From NCBI GenBank assembly GCA_963777725.1, contig CAVZRR010000002.1:124001-188000 (forward strand): DNA of 64,000 bases, read 5' to 3'. Position numbers and translations under genes: made by a program. Under the pieces are notes generated by a model. It had not been told where the DNA came from, made no database searches, and worked only from the letters and a program-made list of their open reading frames with translations. Positions 24,832 to 33,285 of the stretch are shown here, one piece after another. The stretch is from RPQJ01 sp963777725 (GTDB lineage Bacteria > Pseudomonadota > Gammaproteobacteria > Steroidobacterales > Steroidobacteraceae). Within the stretch, counting starts at the first letter, position 1. Every line of letters starts with the position of its first letter.

Positions 24832-26378
24832 TCGCTGCTCGATTGCGCCAAAGCGTGCTCGCAGCAACGGTCGTACTCGCGGCCGCCTGCTCGCCGCGGG
24901 AGGAATCGGCCCCGGACCGGCCGGTCGAACCGGCCGCATTGCGGCGCGGACTCGGGGCCGAACCCGACACCCTCGACCCGCAGCAAGCCGAGGACAACGC
25001 TGCGCTCGCCGTGCTCGGCGACCTGTACGAGGGCCTGGCCCGGAGCCGGTCCGACGGCACCGCGGAATTTGGCGCGGCCGAGTCATGGGACATCTCGAGC
25101 GACGGTCGCACCTATGTCTTCAAATTGCGGCGCGACCTGCGCTGGTCCAACGGCGATGCCTTGACCGCGGCACATTTTGCCGCAACGCTGGAGATGCTGA
25201 CCGCACCGGGCAGCACGGCTCCACAGGCGGGGCTGTTCGCGGCCATCGAGCGCGTCTTTGCCGAGGACGACCGCACCCTCCGGGTGCAACTCGAGCGCCC
25301 CCTGCCTTACCTGATCGAACTGCTCGCGCTTGCGGCGGCCGCGCCGCGGCACCCGACCGCGGCACCGTCGGCACAAGCGACCGCGCCACCGCCCGGCAAT
25401 GGCGCCTTCCGCCTGCGGCAACGGATCGTCGGCGAGCAGATCGCGCTCGAGCGCAATCCGCATTACTGGGACGCGGCGCGGGTCGCTCTCGACGCCGTGT
25501 TGTACCGGACGATCACCGACCTTGGCACGGAGCTCAGCCTGTATCGCACGGGCGAACTGGATATCACGAGCGAGGTGCCGAATACGCAACTGGCGGCGCT
25601 GCGCGCCGAGCGTCCCGCTGAGTTGCACGTCACGCCCTATCTGGCCACGTACTCGTATGCAGTCAACCTCGCCCGCGTTCCCGATCGAGACGCGCGACGC
25701 GCGCTCGCGATGGCGGTGGATCGTGAACGGATCACGCGGCAGGTCACGGGCGCGGGAGAGCGGCCGGCATACGGGTGGATCCCGGATGGAATCCCGGCGT
25801 ACGCACCGGCGCGCTTCCCGTGGCAGGCGCTGCAGTACCAGGAGGCCGTGCGCGAGGCGCGCACGGCGTGGGCCGCCGCAATTGCGCGCGGCGCAGCGCC
25901 CAGACGCCTTGCGCTTTGCACTGACGCGAGCGCGAACCACCATCGCACCGCGGTCGCGCTGGCGGACTTATGGCACTCCGCGCTCGGCGTCGACATCGAG
26001 ATCATCGAGCTCGAGTGGACCGTCTACCTCGACCGGCGCCGCTCGCCCGGCGACTGCGACCTTGTGCGGCTCGGCTGGTCGGCCGACTTCACCGCCCCGG
26101 AGGCGTTCGCGGGCGTGTTCGAATCAGGGCATCCGCAGAACACCCTGGGTTACCGCAGTGCCCGTTACGACTCGCTGCTCGAGCGGTCGAGGACTGCGCC
26201 GACACCCGGCGAGCGCATGACGCTCATCGCCAGCGCCGAGGCCCAGCTGCTCGACGACGTGGCCGTCATCCCGATCTTCTTTCGCGTCTCGAAGCGCCTC
26301 GTCAGACCCGACGTGGTCGGAGTCAAGGCGAATCCGCTCGGCCAACTGGCTTCACGCGACCTCCAGTTTCGGCAATAA
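24828..26378 (+). CDS. Peptide ABC transporter substrate-binding lipoprotein (SBP_bac_5)
   Basis: A 516-residue solute-binding protein of the OppA/DppA type. The N-terminus is a lipoprotein signal with lipobox VLAAAC (Cys21). Family features include RGLGAEPDTLDPQQAEDNAA, VLGDLYEGLARS, YVFKLRRDLRWSNGDALTA and NPHYWDAARV. The start at 24828 overlaps the peptidase stop; a longer upstream extension lies inside the peptidase gene. No permease or ATPase gene is adjacent, so it is an orphan binding protein that must use a transporter encoded elsewhere or act as a periplasmic peptide chaperone. Confidence 0.9.
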   Translation: MIAARLRQSVLAATVVLAAACSPREESAPDRPVEPAALRRGLGAEPDTLDPQQAEDNAALAVLGDLYEGLARSRSDGTAEFGAAESWDISSDGRTYVFKLRRDLRWSNGDALTAAHFAATLEMLTAPGSTAPQAGLFAAIERVFAEDDRTLRVQLERPLPYLIELLALAAAAPRHPTAAPSAQATAPPPGNGAFRLRQRIVGEQIALERNPHYWDAARVALDAVLYRTITDLGTELSLYRTGELDITSEVPNTQLAALRAERPAELHVTPYLATYSYAVNLARVPDRDARRALAMAVDRERITRQVTGAGERPAYGWIPDGIPAYAPARFPWQALQYQEAVREARTAWAAAIARGAAPRRLALCTDASANHHRTAVALADLWHSALGVDIEIIELEWTVYLDRRRSPGDCDLVRLGWSADFTAPEAFAGVFESGHPQNTLGYRSARYDSLLERSRTAPTPGERMTLIASAEAQLLDDVAVIPIFFRVSKRLVRPDVVGVKANPLGQLASRDLQFRQ

Positions 26379-26383
26379 AAAGA

Positions 26384-26409
26384 GGGCGGGCAGCGTGCGC
26401 TGCCCGCCC
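26384..26409 (-). terminator. Bidirectional-looking intrinsic terminator
   Basis: GGGCGGGCAGC (26384-26394) and GCTGCCCGCCC (26399-26409) form a perfect 11-bp stem with a GTGC loop. On the minus strand it is followed by CTCTTTTTATT, a proper T-run, so it best terminates the DUF5666/cytochrome operon; it also faces the end of the plus-strand lipoprotein gene. Confidence 0.85.
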
Positions 26410-26443
26410 GAGTCGGACCGAGAGGTCCGGGGTCCTTGAACGC

Positions 26444-28251
26444 TTACGGATTCGCGGCGCGTATCGCGTCTGCAATCGCCTGCAGCTGCTCGTTCGTCAT
26501 CGAGGCGAGAAATCCCATGCCGCCCTTGTTGGCGTCGATCGCGCGCCGGAAATCCGTCGCATTCCGGTTCGACACCGGCATGCTGCGGATCGCAGTAATG
26601 GCGCCGTGGCAACTCGAGCAATTGGTCGAGTAGAGCGCGGCACCATCGAGCGCCGGCGGCGTCACCGGGGGCGGTGGCGTGACGGGCGGCGGTGGCGTGA
26701 CAGGGGGCGGCGGCGTACAGGGGGCGGCGGCGTGACAGGAGGCGGGTTGAGCGGCGGCGGCACCACGGGCGGCGACACCCCACCGTTGTCCGGCCGCTCG
26801 ATCTCGGCGTTGCGGGCCGTGAGCGAGGTTCCGTTCCACTGCCCGTCGACCTCGACGACCTGACCCGCGGCACGCGCGAAGAATGTCGCGGTGTCGATGC
26901 GCACGTCCTCGTCCTCGAACTCGGTGGCCGGCGTCGTTTCGATGCTCGTGCCCAGGATGCGGAACCGAGGGGATTGCAACTCTTCGGCGCGGCCGCGCAG
27001 TTCCACTTCGTCCTCGGGATCCTCGCGCTCCAGCCGCGTCGCGATGACGCGACCGCTGGCGGAAGGATCCGGATAGCCTTGCACCTCGACCCAGTCGCCG
27101 ACTCGCAGCGACTCGAGACTGAAGAACTGGTCGTCGCTCTCGTGGTCCTCCTTGCGCGTATTGGCGTCGATCGCGATCGTCAGGCCCAGGGCACGCAGCG
27201 TGCCGGCAACAACGTCGACCGCCTCGACGGGCGCCGTGACGCGGACCGAGGACGCACGCTTGAACGCGACTTTGACTGCGACCAGCACGCCACTGGCATC
27301 GACGCGGCCCTCGGCCTCGACCTTGACGTCGAGCGCGAGGTCGGTCGCCGCGCCGCCGACGAATACGGTCGAGGCGGTCGTGGTCACCCGTCGCCCCGCG
27401 ACGTCGAAGTCGGACGCAGACCCGAAACGCGTAACCAGCCCCTCGATCTCGGCCTCGCCGCCGGCCGGACCCATTGCGCCGCCGTCCTCTCGCTCGACGC
27501 GCGTGGCACGCAATGCACCGTCGGGCAGGATCTCTCGACCCTTGACCTCGACGAGGACGCCATTGCCGAGACTCGTGGCAGCGAAGTCCTCGAGCGTCGC
27601 CATCGAGTAGTCGACGCGCAGGCTGCCGACGCTGAAGCGCCGGGCAACCGTGTCGAGATTGGCGACGAGCCCCGTGACCTCCACTTCCGTTTCGGTTGCG
27701 TCCGCCCGCTCGAGACGCGTGGCGCGGGCCTGCCCATCCGACCCGGCGAAACCGTGCACCTCGATCCAGTCGCCGACGGCGACGCCGGCTAGCGAGCCGC
27801 CGATCGAGTCGTCGAACGACGTGTCGTCGTCGATCCGAACGACCTGACCGGCGACCGTGAGCGCGCCGGACGCCGCGTCGACCGACTGCACCGTGCCGCT
27901 CAGCAGGTGTTCCTGCTCGATGCGCCGCGCGCGGGCCTGGCCGCGATCGTCCACCTCCGCCTCGACGCGAACGACCTGTCCGACCCGCAACTCGGCAACG
28001 GCACCCGCGCGATCGTCGATGCGGACCTCCGTGCCAGTCGTGTCATAACGGACTCCATTGACGATCACGCTGCCGAAGCCGCTGATCGCACCGCTGGCGA
28101 ATACCGCCTTCGCACTGCCGGTTGGTGGTGGCTGGCCCGCCGGGGGCGCGGCCGGCCCGCTGGAGGAATCGTCTCCGCCGCCGCCACCACAAGCGGCGAC
28201 GAGCAGCGACGCCGCGGCGGGCAGGATGAACTTTCGTCTTGTCGATTGCAT
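26444..28251 (-). CDS. DUF5666 lipoprotein fused to a C-terminal cytochrome c domain (frameshifted)
   Basis: The first frame encodes a lipoprotein (lipobox LVAAC near residue 21, then a Gly/Ser-rich spacer) with repeated DUF5666 units of pattern GxxVxVD..T.FDD...L.VGDWIEVxG....G..ATRLE over about residues 45-495. It continues into a Pro-rich linker. There the frame is lost, while another frame continues the linker (TPPPPV repeats) into a c-type haem domain: YSTNCSSCHGAI, distal Met in SMPVSNRN, ending AIADAIRAANP. Adding one base at 26716/26717, where one linker repeat lacks a G, joins them into about 602 residues. The fusion suggests a surface or periplasmic electron-transfer role, by inference. 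It is the last gene of the DUF6502 operon. Confidence 0.75.
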
Positions 28252-28325
28252 TTCACACCTCTGATTAGCTCGGCACTGATCGGATCGGGCACCTCGAGCG
28301 CGCCCGCCATACCCCGGAGCCCCGG

Positions 28326-29759
28326 TCAGTCCTCGAGCTCGGCCCGTTCGGCCAGCACGGTGTTGCCGACCAGCGCCCCGCGCACCTTCACCTCGCGACC
28401 TGCGGCCGCGGCGAAGAAGGTGGCGGCCGGGATCGACCCACCGTCGTTGTTTCTGAACTCAGTCTGGTCGTTGGTCGTGATGCGGATCCCCGCGATCGTG
28501 AAGTCCGGCGCCGCGACCGCGCTGGCTGGACCCTCGACCTCGATGCGATCGTCCGCGTTGTCGCGCTCGAGCAGCGATGCCACCAGGCCACCGCCGTCGT
28601 CGTATGCGCTCAGTTCGATGTAGTCGCCCGCGCGCAGGTCGGCCAGGCCGAAACGCGGCAGGTCCGCATCACTGTGGTCCTCGAATCGCGTCAGGGCGTT
28701 CGTGCGTACCGTCGCGCCGAGCACCACCAGGCTGCCGGCCGCGACATTGACCGAATCGACCAGCGCAGCAAACTCGACGTCGCTCTCGCGCCTGAATTCG
28801 ATACGGGTCGCGGCCAGGCTCGCATTCGCGGCGAATCCGCCCTCGACCTCGACGTTGGCGCCGAGCACCAGGTCCGCCGCACTGCCCCCATCGAAGACGG
28901 TGGTCGCGGTCGTCGTCACCCGCTGCCCCGCGACGTCGAAGTCGAGGCTCGACACGTAGCGGGTGACCAGGCCCTCGAGATCGGCCGAATCGTCGCTCGT
29001 GCCTTCCAGCGAAGCGCTGCGGCGTTCGAGGCGCGTGGCGATCAGTACGCCGGCAGCATCCAGGCTGCCGTGGGCCTCGACGAGGTCGCCGTTCGCCGGG
29101 GTGCCCCCGGCGAAATTGCTCAGCTGCGCAGTCGAGTAATCGACGACCAGCAGGTTGATGCGGAACCGCCGGGCGTTGCTGTCGACCGCGCTCGCCGAGC
29201 CCTTGACCTCGACTGTCGCCGACAGGGGCTTGCGCTCGATCCGGGTTGCCGCAATCAGGCCATCGGCGTTGACAAGGCCGCTCACCTCGATGCGGTCGCC
29301 GACCGCGAGACCGGCGAGTGAGCGCGGCGAGATCGAGTCGTCGAACGAGGTCGCGCGGCCGACCTGGACCGTCTGCCCCAGCACGACGAGTTGCGCGGCC
29401 GCGGGATCGATGCTCTGGACCGGGCCTTCGACGTCGTCGTTGAATGAGATCGAGCGGGCGGTGCCAGCCGTCCCGGTCGCGTCCACCGTGCCCTCGACGC
29501 GCACGACCTGCCCTGCCCGAAGTTCCGACTCGGTGCCCGGCCGGTCGTCGATTGTGATGGTGGCGCCCGTCGTCGAGTAACGGACACCGTTGACGATCAC
29601 GCTGCCGAATCCATTGATCGGCCCTTGGGAAATGGTCACGCCGCCGCGGTCGATACCGACGATCGGCTCGCCGCCGCCTCCCCCGCTGCCACCGCCGCAA
29701 GCGAGCAGGACGGCCGGCAACGCGGCGAGCAGTAAACGAGTCGGGAATCGAGTCTTCAT
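28326..29759 (-). CDS. DUF5666 repeat lipoprotein
   Basis: A 477-residue protein starting MKTRFPTRLLLAALPAVLLA, with a lipobox LLAC and a Gly-rich spacer. About five or six tandem DUF5666 modules follow, for example GSVIVNGVRYSTTGATITID, ADLEGLVTRYVSSLDFDVAG and VGDRIEVSGLVNADGLIAAT. These resemble small beta-barrel (OB-like) units; the family has no assigned function. It is clearly paralogous to the adjacent DUF5666-cytochrome protein but lacks the haem domain. GGAGA lies 8 bases upstream of the ATG, and the start overlaps the DUF6502 stop (ATGA). Confidence 0.82.
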   Translation of the reverse strand: MKTRFPTRLLLAALPAVLLACGGGSGGGGGEPIVGIDRGGVTISQGPINGFGSVIVNGVRYSTTGATITIDDRPGTESELRAGQVVRVEGTVDATGTAGTARSISFNDDVEGPVQSIDPAAAQLVVLGQTVQVGRATSFDDSISPRSLAGLAVGDRIEVSGLVNADGLIAATRIERKPLSATVEVKGSASAVDSNARRFRINLLVVDYSTAQLSNFAGGTPANGDLVEAHGSLDAAGVLIATRLERRSASLEGTSDDSADLEGLVTRYVSSLDFDVAGQRVTTTATTVFDGGSAADLVLGANVEVEGGFAANASLAATRIEFRRESDVEFAALVDSVNVAAGSLVVLGATVRTNALTRFEDHSDADLPRFGLADLRAGDYIELSAYDDGGGLVASLLERDNADDRIEVEGPASAVAAPDFTIAGIRITTNDQTEFRNNDGGSIPAATFFAAAAGREVKVRGALVGNTVLAERAELED

Positions 29760-30568
29760 CGTGAGTCTCCGGGCATCAAGTCTTGGATCGCGTACACCCC
29801 GACACCGAGGCGCAGCGCCGGTTCTGTGGTCGGGGCTTCGTGCGCGCTCAGCCAGTCGTCGACGCGCTCGAGGAATCCCTGCGCTTCGCGCTCGACGAAG
29901 GCGCGGAACGCAGGCAGCTGCCGCGGATCGATGCGCCGGTTCTGGGCGCGGCCTTCGAACCGGGTCGGCTCGCGTGCATCGCGCGACAGGTTGTGCTCCA
30001 CCGTCGTTGCCAGATCCGCCAGCACGCTGCCGGCGCGCTCGATCGCCTGCCCGTCCATCGGGCACGGCATGTAGTACCGGCGCAGGACCCGATACGAGCC
30101 GTCGGCAAGCCGCTCGATCGAGCCGGATTTCTGCAGCTCCTTGACCAGCGCGGTCGTCGGGATGTCGCCGGCGTACCGCCGCAGCAGTTGTTCCAGCGAC
30201 GCGCCCGGACCCTCGGCGGGCAGGGTTCGCGGACGTCCGTCGCGCTCAAGGAAATCCGCGTCCATGTGCCAGCCGGACAGCACCCGGCTCGCCTGATTCA
30301 GGGCTTCATCGGCCGCGTCCGGGACCTCCGACCGAGCGCTGGCGAGCAGGCGCCGCACGTCGCGTCTGGATTGCCCCGTGAGCAGCGCCACGCGCGACAC
30401 ATTGGTGGGCCGTCCGCGAATGCCGAACTCCTCGGAGGCCGTGACGATGAAGACACCGCGCGACAGGTCGGCAAACTCTTTCCAGGTCACGCCCGACCGC
30501 AGCAGCCAGCGGGCAATGGGACGCAGCCATCGCTCGCAGGCGTTCAGGGCCGACTTTGTGACCGACAT
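29756..30568 (-). CDS. DUF6502 family protein
   Basis: A 270-residue protein starting MSVTKSALNACERWLRPIAR. The N-terminal third, with VTWKEFADLSRGVFIVTASE and NVSRVALLTGQSRRDVRRLL, looks like a helix-turn-helix module; the central part (YAGDIPTTALVKELQKSGSI) could be a second winged-helix; the C-terminus is helical. DUF6502 proteins are often encoded next to DUF5666 lipoproteins; a regulatory role is inference from these helices. In-frame ATGs at 30595 and 30574 lie in or before a palindrome that resembles an operator, so the start is uncertain. It is the first gene of a three-gene overlapping operon. Confidence 0.75.
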   Translation of the reverse strand: MSVTKSALNACERWLRPIARWLLRSGVTWKEFADLSRGVFIVTASEEFGIRGRPTNVSRVALLTGQSRRDVRRLLASARSEVPDAADEALNQASRVLSGWHMDADFLERDGRPRTLPAEGPGASLEQLLRRYAGDIPTTALVKELQKSGSIERLADGSYRVLRRYYMPCPMDGQAIERAGSVLADLATTVEHNLSRDAREPTRFEGRAQNRRIDPRQLPAFRAFVEREAQGFLERVDDWLSAHEAPTTEPALRLGVGVYAIQDLMPGDSR

Positions 30569-30570
30569 TT

Positions 30571-30601
30571 CCATATGTGGGATAATTTGTCTCATATATG
30601 G
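30571..30601. promoter_or_regulatory. Palindromic operator candidate between divergent genes
   Basis: CCATATGTGGGA and TCTCATATATGG form 12-base arms (10 of 12 matching as CCATATRTGRGA) around a 7-base AT-rich spacer. The site is much more AT-rich than its surroundings, overlaps the possible start codons of the DUF6502 gene and sits about 150 bases before the divergent gene. It is well placed for autoregulation of the DUF6502-DUF5666 operon. Confidence 0.55.
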
Positions 30602-30750
30602 ATCTGAAAAGCAATAGCTGACCGCATCCGCCTCGGCCAATGAGTGCGAACGCGACCCAGGTCGCAGGCACGAGAGGATTTGACCCGACGCCAATGCACT
30701 GGCCAAGGCGTCTCGCTACACTGGCGCTCGCGGCGGAACACGGGAACCAC

Positions 30751-31473
30751 ATGAGTGCAGCGGACAAGCGCGTCGCGGAACTGCTCGACCGATGGCTGGC
30801 AAGCGTCGAGTTGCACGCGCGCTACCTCGAACTCGACGCGGCCGCCTATGCCAAGGTGCAGACCTGGCCGAAGCACGAGCGCCCGACACGCTGGGTCATC
30901 GATCTCGCGCGCACCCGGCTCAACGAACTGAAGCGACTGCACGCCGAGCGGATTGCGAAGGGCGACACGGGCTTCGCGGAGGCCCTCGAGCTGATGGGCT
31001 TCCTGGCCAACCTGGTTGGTGCGGAGCACGTCGAGCGCTTCATTCCGCTCGCCGTGGAATCGCCGCACCCCGCCAAGCCGCGCGCAGAGGCTCGACCCGA
31101 GCCTGCGGCCGTGGACCCCACCATCGAGCAGACCGCGCCCCACCGCACCCGGTCGGCCACGGCAACGGCCCGCAGTGCCGAACGGACGCGCGCCGCGCCA
31201 CGCACGGCCCGCAAGCCGGCCGCCGCCCCTCCCGCGAAGGCAACCGCAGTGCCCGTCTCGCCAGCCACGACGACGAAGCCTGCGAACCTGGACAAAATCG
31301 CGGCGCTGGTCATCGCCGACGCCGTGCGGATGCTGAACTGGGGCCGCGAGTGGCCGCAGATTGCGGGCCTGATCGCGCGGCTCGCCGACCGGCCGAGCGA
31401 GCAGGACGTCTGGAAGATACTGCGCAGCCACCGCGCCGAAATCGAAGCGCAGGCCCGGCGCCCGGTCGACTGA
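30751..31473 (+). CDS. Unknown two-domain protein with Ala/Pro/Arg-rich linker
   Basis: A 240-residue protein that I do not recognise. The N-terminal about 95 residues are helical (MSAADKRVAELLDRWLASVE, TRWVIDLARTRLNELKRLHA). A low-complexity Ala/Arg/Thr/Pro linker follows (about 105-175). The C-terminal about 60 residues form a compact helical block (IAALVIADAVRMLNWGREWP, RPSEQDVWKILRSHRAEIEA). No signal peptide or membrane helix is seen. The frame continues upstream to 30640, but the ATG at 30751 fits the start of the ordered region. It is divergent from the DUF6502 operon across the palindrome. Confidence 0.6.
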   Translation: MSAADKRVAELLDRWLASVELHARYLELDAAAYAKVQTWPKHERPTRWVIDLARTRLNELKRLHAERIAKGDTGFAEALELMGFLANLVGAEHVERFIPLAVESPHPAKPRAEARPEPAAVDPTIEQTAPHRTRSATATARSAERTRAAPRTARKPAAAPPAKATAVPVSPATTTKPANLDKIAALVIADAVRMLNWGREWPQIAGLIARLADRPSEQDVWKILRSHRAEIEAQARRPVD

Positions 31474-31559
31474 CGCGCCGGCTGCCGGGGTGACGGGTGG
31501 GGTGCGCTTGCGGTAACTTCGCCCGCTCTCAACGCCCAGCCAATGGAGTGAAGCCGCCC

Positions 31560-32027
31560 ATGCGCCAGTTCAAGCTGATCGCCGTCCCCGCCGTGCTGAT
31601 CGCCCTCGCCCTGTCCAGCACCTCGATGGCGCAGGGCCAACCGTCGAAGGGCGAACAGTTGCTCAAGTACCGCAAGGCGGTCTACCAGGCGATCGCATGG
31701 AACTTCGGGCCGATGGGCGCGATGGCGCAAGGCAAGGCGCCGTTCGACGCGGCTGAATTCTCGATGCGGGCCGGGCGTGTGGCCGCATTGGCGCCGATGC
31801 TGGCGGAATCGTACTCGGCCGAATCGCAGGGTGTCGCCGGCTCCAAGGCCAAGCCGGAGCTGTGGACCAGCCGGGCGGACTTCGATGCAAAGATGAAGGA
31901 CCTCGTCGAGCGCAGCGCGGCCCTTGCGAAGGTCGCTGCAGGCGGCGATGAAGCCAAATCGAAAGCCGCGTTCTTCGACGCAGCCAACACCTGCAAGGCC
32001 TGCCACGACAAGTTCAAGGCCGACTGA
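31560..32027 (+). CDS. Cytochrome c' family protein
   Basis: A 155-residue exported c-type cytochrome. The signal peptide covers about residues 1-25 (MRQFKLIAVPAVLIALALSS...). The mature part is a four-helix bundle in prediction, with the haem motif CKACH at residues 145-149 close to the C-terminus, the hallmark of class II cytochromes c'/c556. These bind haem in the periplasm and either carry electrons or bind NO/CO. It converges on a cytochrome b gene with one base between the stop codons, and the two may work together as donor and acceptor. Confidence 0.88.
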   Translation: MRQFKLIAVPAVLIALALSSTSMAQGQPSKGEQLLKYRKAVYQAIAWNFGPMGAMAQGKAPFDAAEFSMRAGRVAALAPMLAESYSAESQGVAGSKAKPELWTSRADFDAKMKDLVERSAALAKVAAGGDEAKSKAAFFDAANTCKACHDKFKAD

Positions 32028-32028
32028 G

Positions 32029-32709
32029 TCAGTACAGCGCGATCGTTGCCTCGGGCGCCGCGCTCACCACGAGCGCGAGCGCGCCGGCGAGCATCACGAC
32101 GATCGCCAGTGCGAGCGACAGCCGGGAACCAGTGATCGCCTCCGCGACGGGCACCACTCGCTCGTCCTTTGCGCCAGTGATCATTGCGCGCACCAGAGCG
32201 CGCCGGCGCACGAAGGCGTACCAGCCAACCGCGAGCACGTGCAGCGCGATCAGCACGAGCAGCCAGTCCGAGTTGGCGTGGTGCAGGCTGGTCAGCCGAT
32301 TGCTCGTGGCGGGCGAGACCCAGCCGTAGAACGGCCCGGCATTCATGATCTCGTCGTTGGCGAACAGGCCGGTCGCGGCCTGCAATCCGAGCAGGGCGAG
32401 CATCGCGACCACGCCGAGCGCACCGAGCGGATTGTGGCCCGCGGTCTCGCGGCCGCTCCGCAGGTACTCGACGATCGCGCGCGGACCGCGCAGGAAGTTC
32501 GCGAACCGCGCGTGTCGCGTGCCCGCGAAGCCCCAGACGACGCGGAACGCTACCAGCACCAGCACTGTGTAACCCAGCCGGCGATGCCAGTGAAACCACT
32601 CCACGCCCGCGTAGTGCGTTGCCCAGCAGCCGGCCACGCAGGCCACGAGCAGCCAGTGCGTGATCCGCACCGGCAGGTCCCAGACGAGCCGGGTCGCGAC
32701 CTGCGGCAT
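32029..32709 (-). CDS. Cytochrome b (b561/hydrogenase-type membrane subunit)
   Basis: A 226-residue inner-membrane protein with about five hydrophobic segments. It starts MPQVATRLVWDLPVRITHWL; His18 in ITHW and further His in HHANSDWLLVLIALH and the WFHWHRR segment are candidate ligands for two b haems, as in Ni/Fe-hydrogenase-type cytochrome b subunits. It would pass electrons between the quinone pool and a periplasmic cytochrome, possibly the neighbouring cytochrome c'. It starts two bases after the stop of the upstream VOC-protein gene on the same strand. Confidence 0.85.
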   Translation of the reverse strand: MPQVATRLVWDLPVRITHWLLVACVAGCWATHYAGVEWFHWHRRLGYTVLVLVAFRVVWGFAGTRHARFANFLRGPRAIVEYLRSGRETAGHNPLGALGVVAMLALLGLQAATGLFANDEIMNAGPFYGWVSPATSNRLTSLHHANSDWLLVLIALHVLAVGWYAFVRRRALVRAMITGAKDERVVPVAEAITGSRLSLALAIVVMLAGALALVVSAAPEATIALY

Positions 32710-32711
32710 GG

Positions 32712-33179
32712 TCAGGCGGCCAACCGCTGGTTGACCTCGAAGAAGTACCCGTCCGGATCCCAGAAACTGAGCGTGGTCATCCGCACGAGCTGCCCGTCCG
32801 CGCCGCGCACCTCGAACGCGTGCGGAGCGGCATGCACGCGGGCACCCCAGTCGGCCAGCCGGCGGTAGACGGCATCGACGTCGTCGGTCTGCATGACGAA
32901 CACCACGTCGCCGACCGCGAGGCGCTGGCGCTCCGCGGCTGGCACCGCGAGTGGCGGGACGATGAACTGCAGCAGCCCGAGCATGCCGATCACCGGGTCC
33001 CGCGCCTGCATGATCACGAGCCGCGTGCGATCCCCTGGTCCGCCGGCCGCGAGACCGTGCCCCGAGAGGACGATCTCGTCGTCGTACCACACGGTCAGGC
33101 CGAGCACGTCGCGGTAGAACGCGAGCGAGCGCTCGGCATCACGGACGATCAGGGTCGTGCGCTTCAGGACATTGTTCAT
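32712..33179 (-). CDS. VOC (glyoxalase/bleomycin-resistance) superfamily protein
   Basis: A 155-residue protein with the paired beta-alpha-beta-beta-beta modules of the VOC fold: LKRTTLIVRDAERSLAFYRD at the N-terminus and MTTLSFWDPDGYFFEVNQRL at the C-terminus. Candidate metal ligands are the Glu of FFEVN and polar residues in the first strand; whether it binds metal is unclear. The substrate cannot be assigned. GAAGAGG lies upstream of the ATG at 33179. It probably shares a transcript with the cytochrome b gene two bases downstream, though a functional link is not evident. Confidence 0.85.
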   Translation of the reverse strand: MNNVLKRTTLIVRDAERSLAFYRDVLGLTVWYDDEIVLSGHGLAAGGPGDRTRLVIMQARDPVIGMLGLLQFIVPPLAVPAAERQRLAVGDVVFVMQTDDVDAVYRRLADWGARVHAAPHAFEVRGADGQLVRMTTLSFWDPDGYFFEVNQRLAA

Positions 33180-33285
33180 CGGAGCCTCTTCAGCGAGCGC
33201 GCATTCTAGCAATCGGCCCCGTGACTCCAGCGCCGGATTCGCATACCGTTGCGCGACTTCGAGGCCCAGGGCCCGGCATTGCGGC

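Noticed and set aside
26384..26409. Terminator acting only for the plus-strand lipoprotein gene
   Set aside because: The T-run lies on the minus-strand side of the stem, so it chiefly serves the DUF5666 operon; a plus-strand effect is uncertain.
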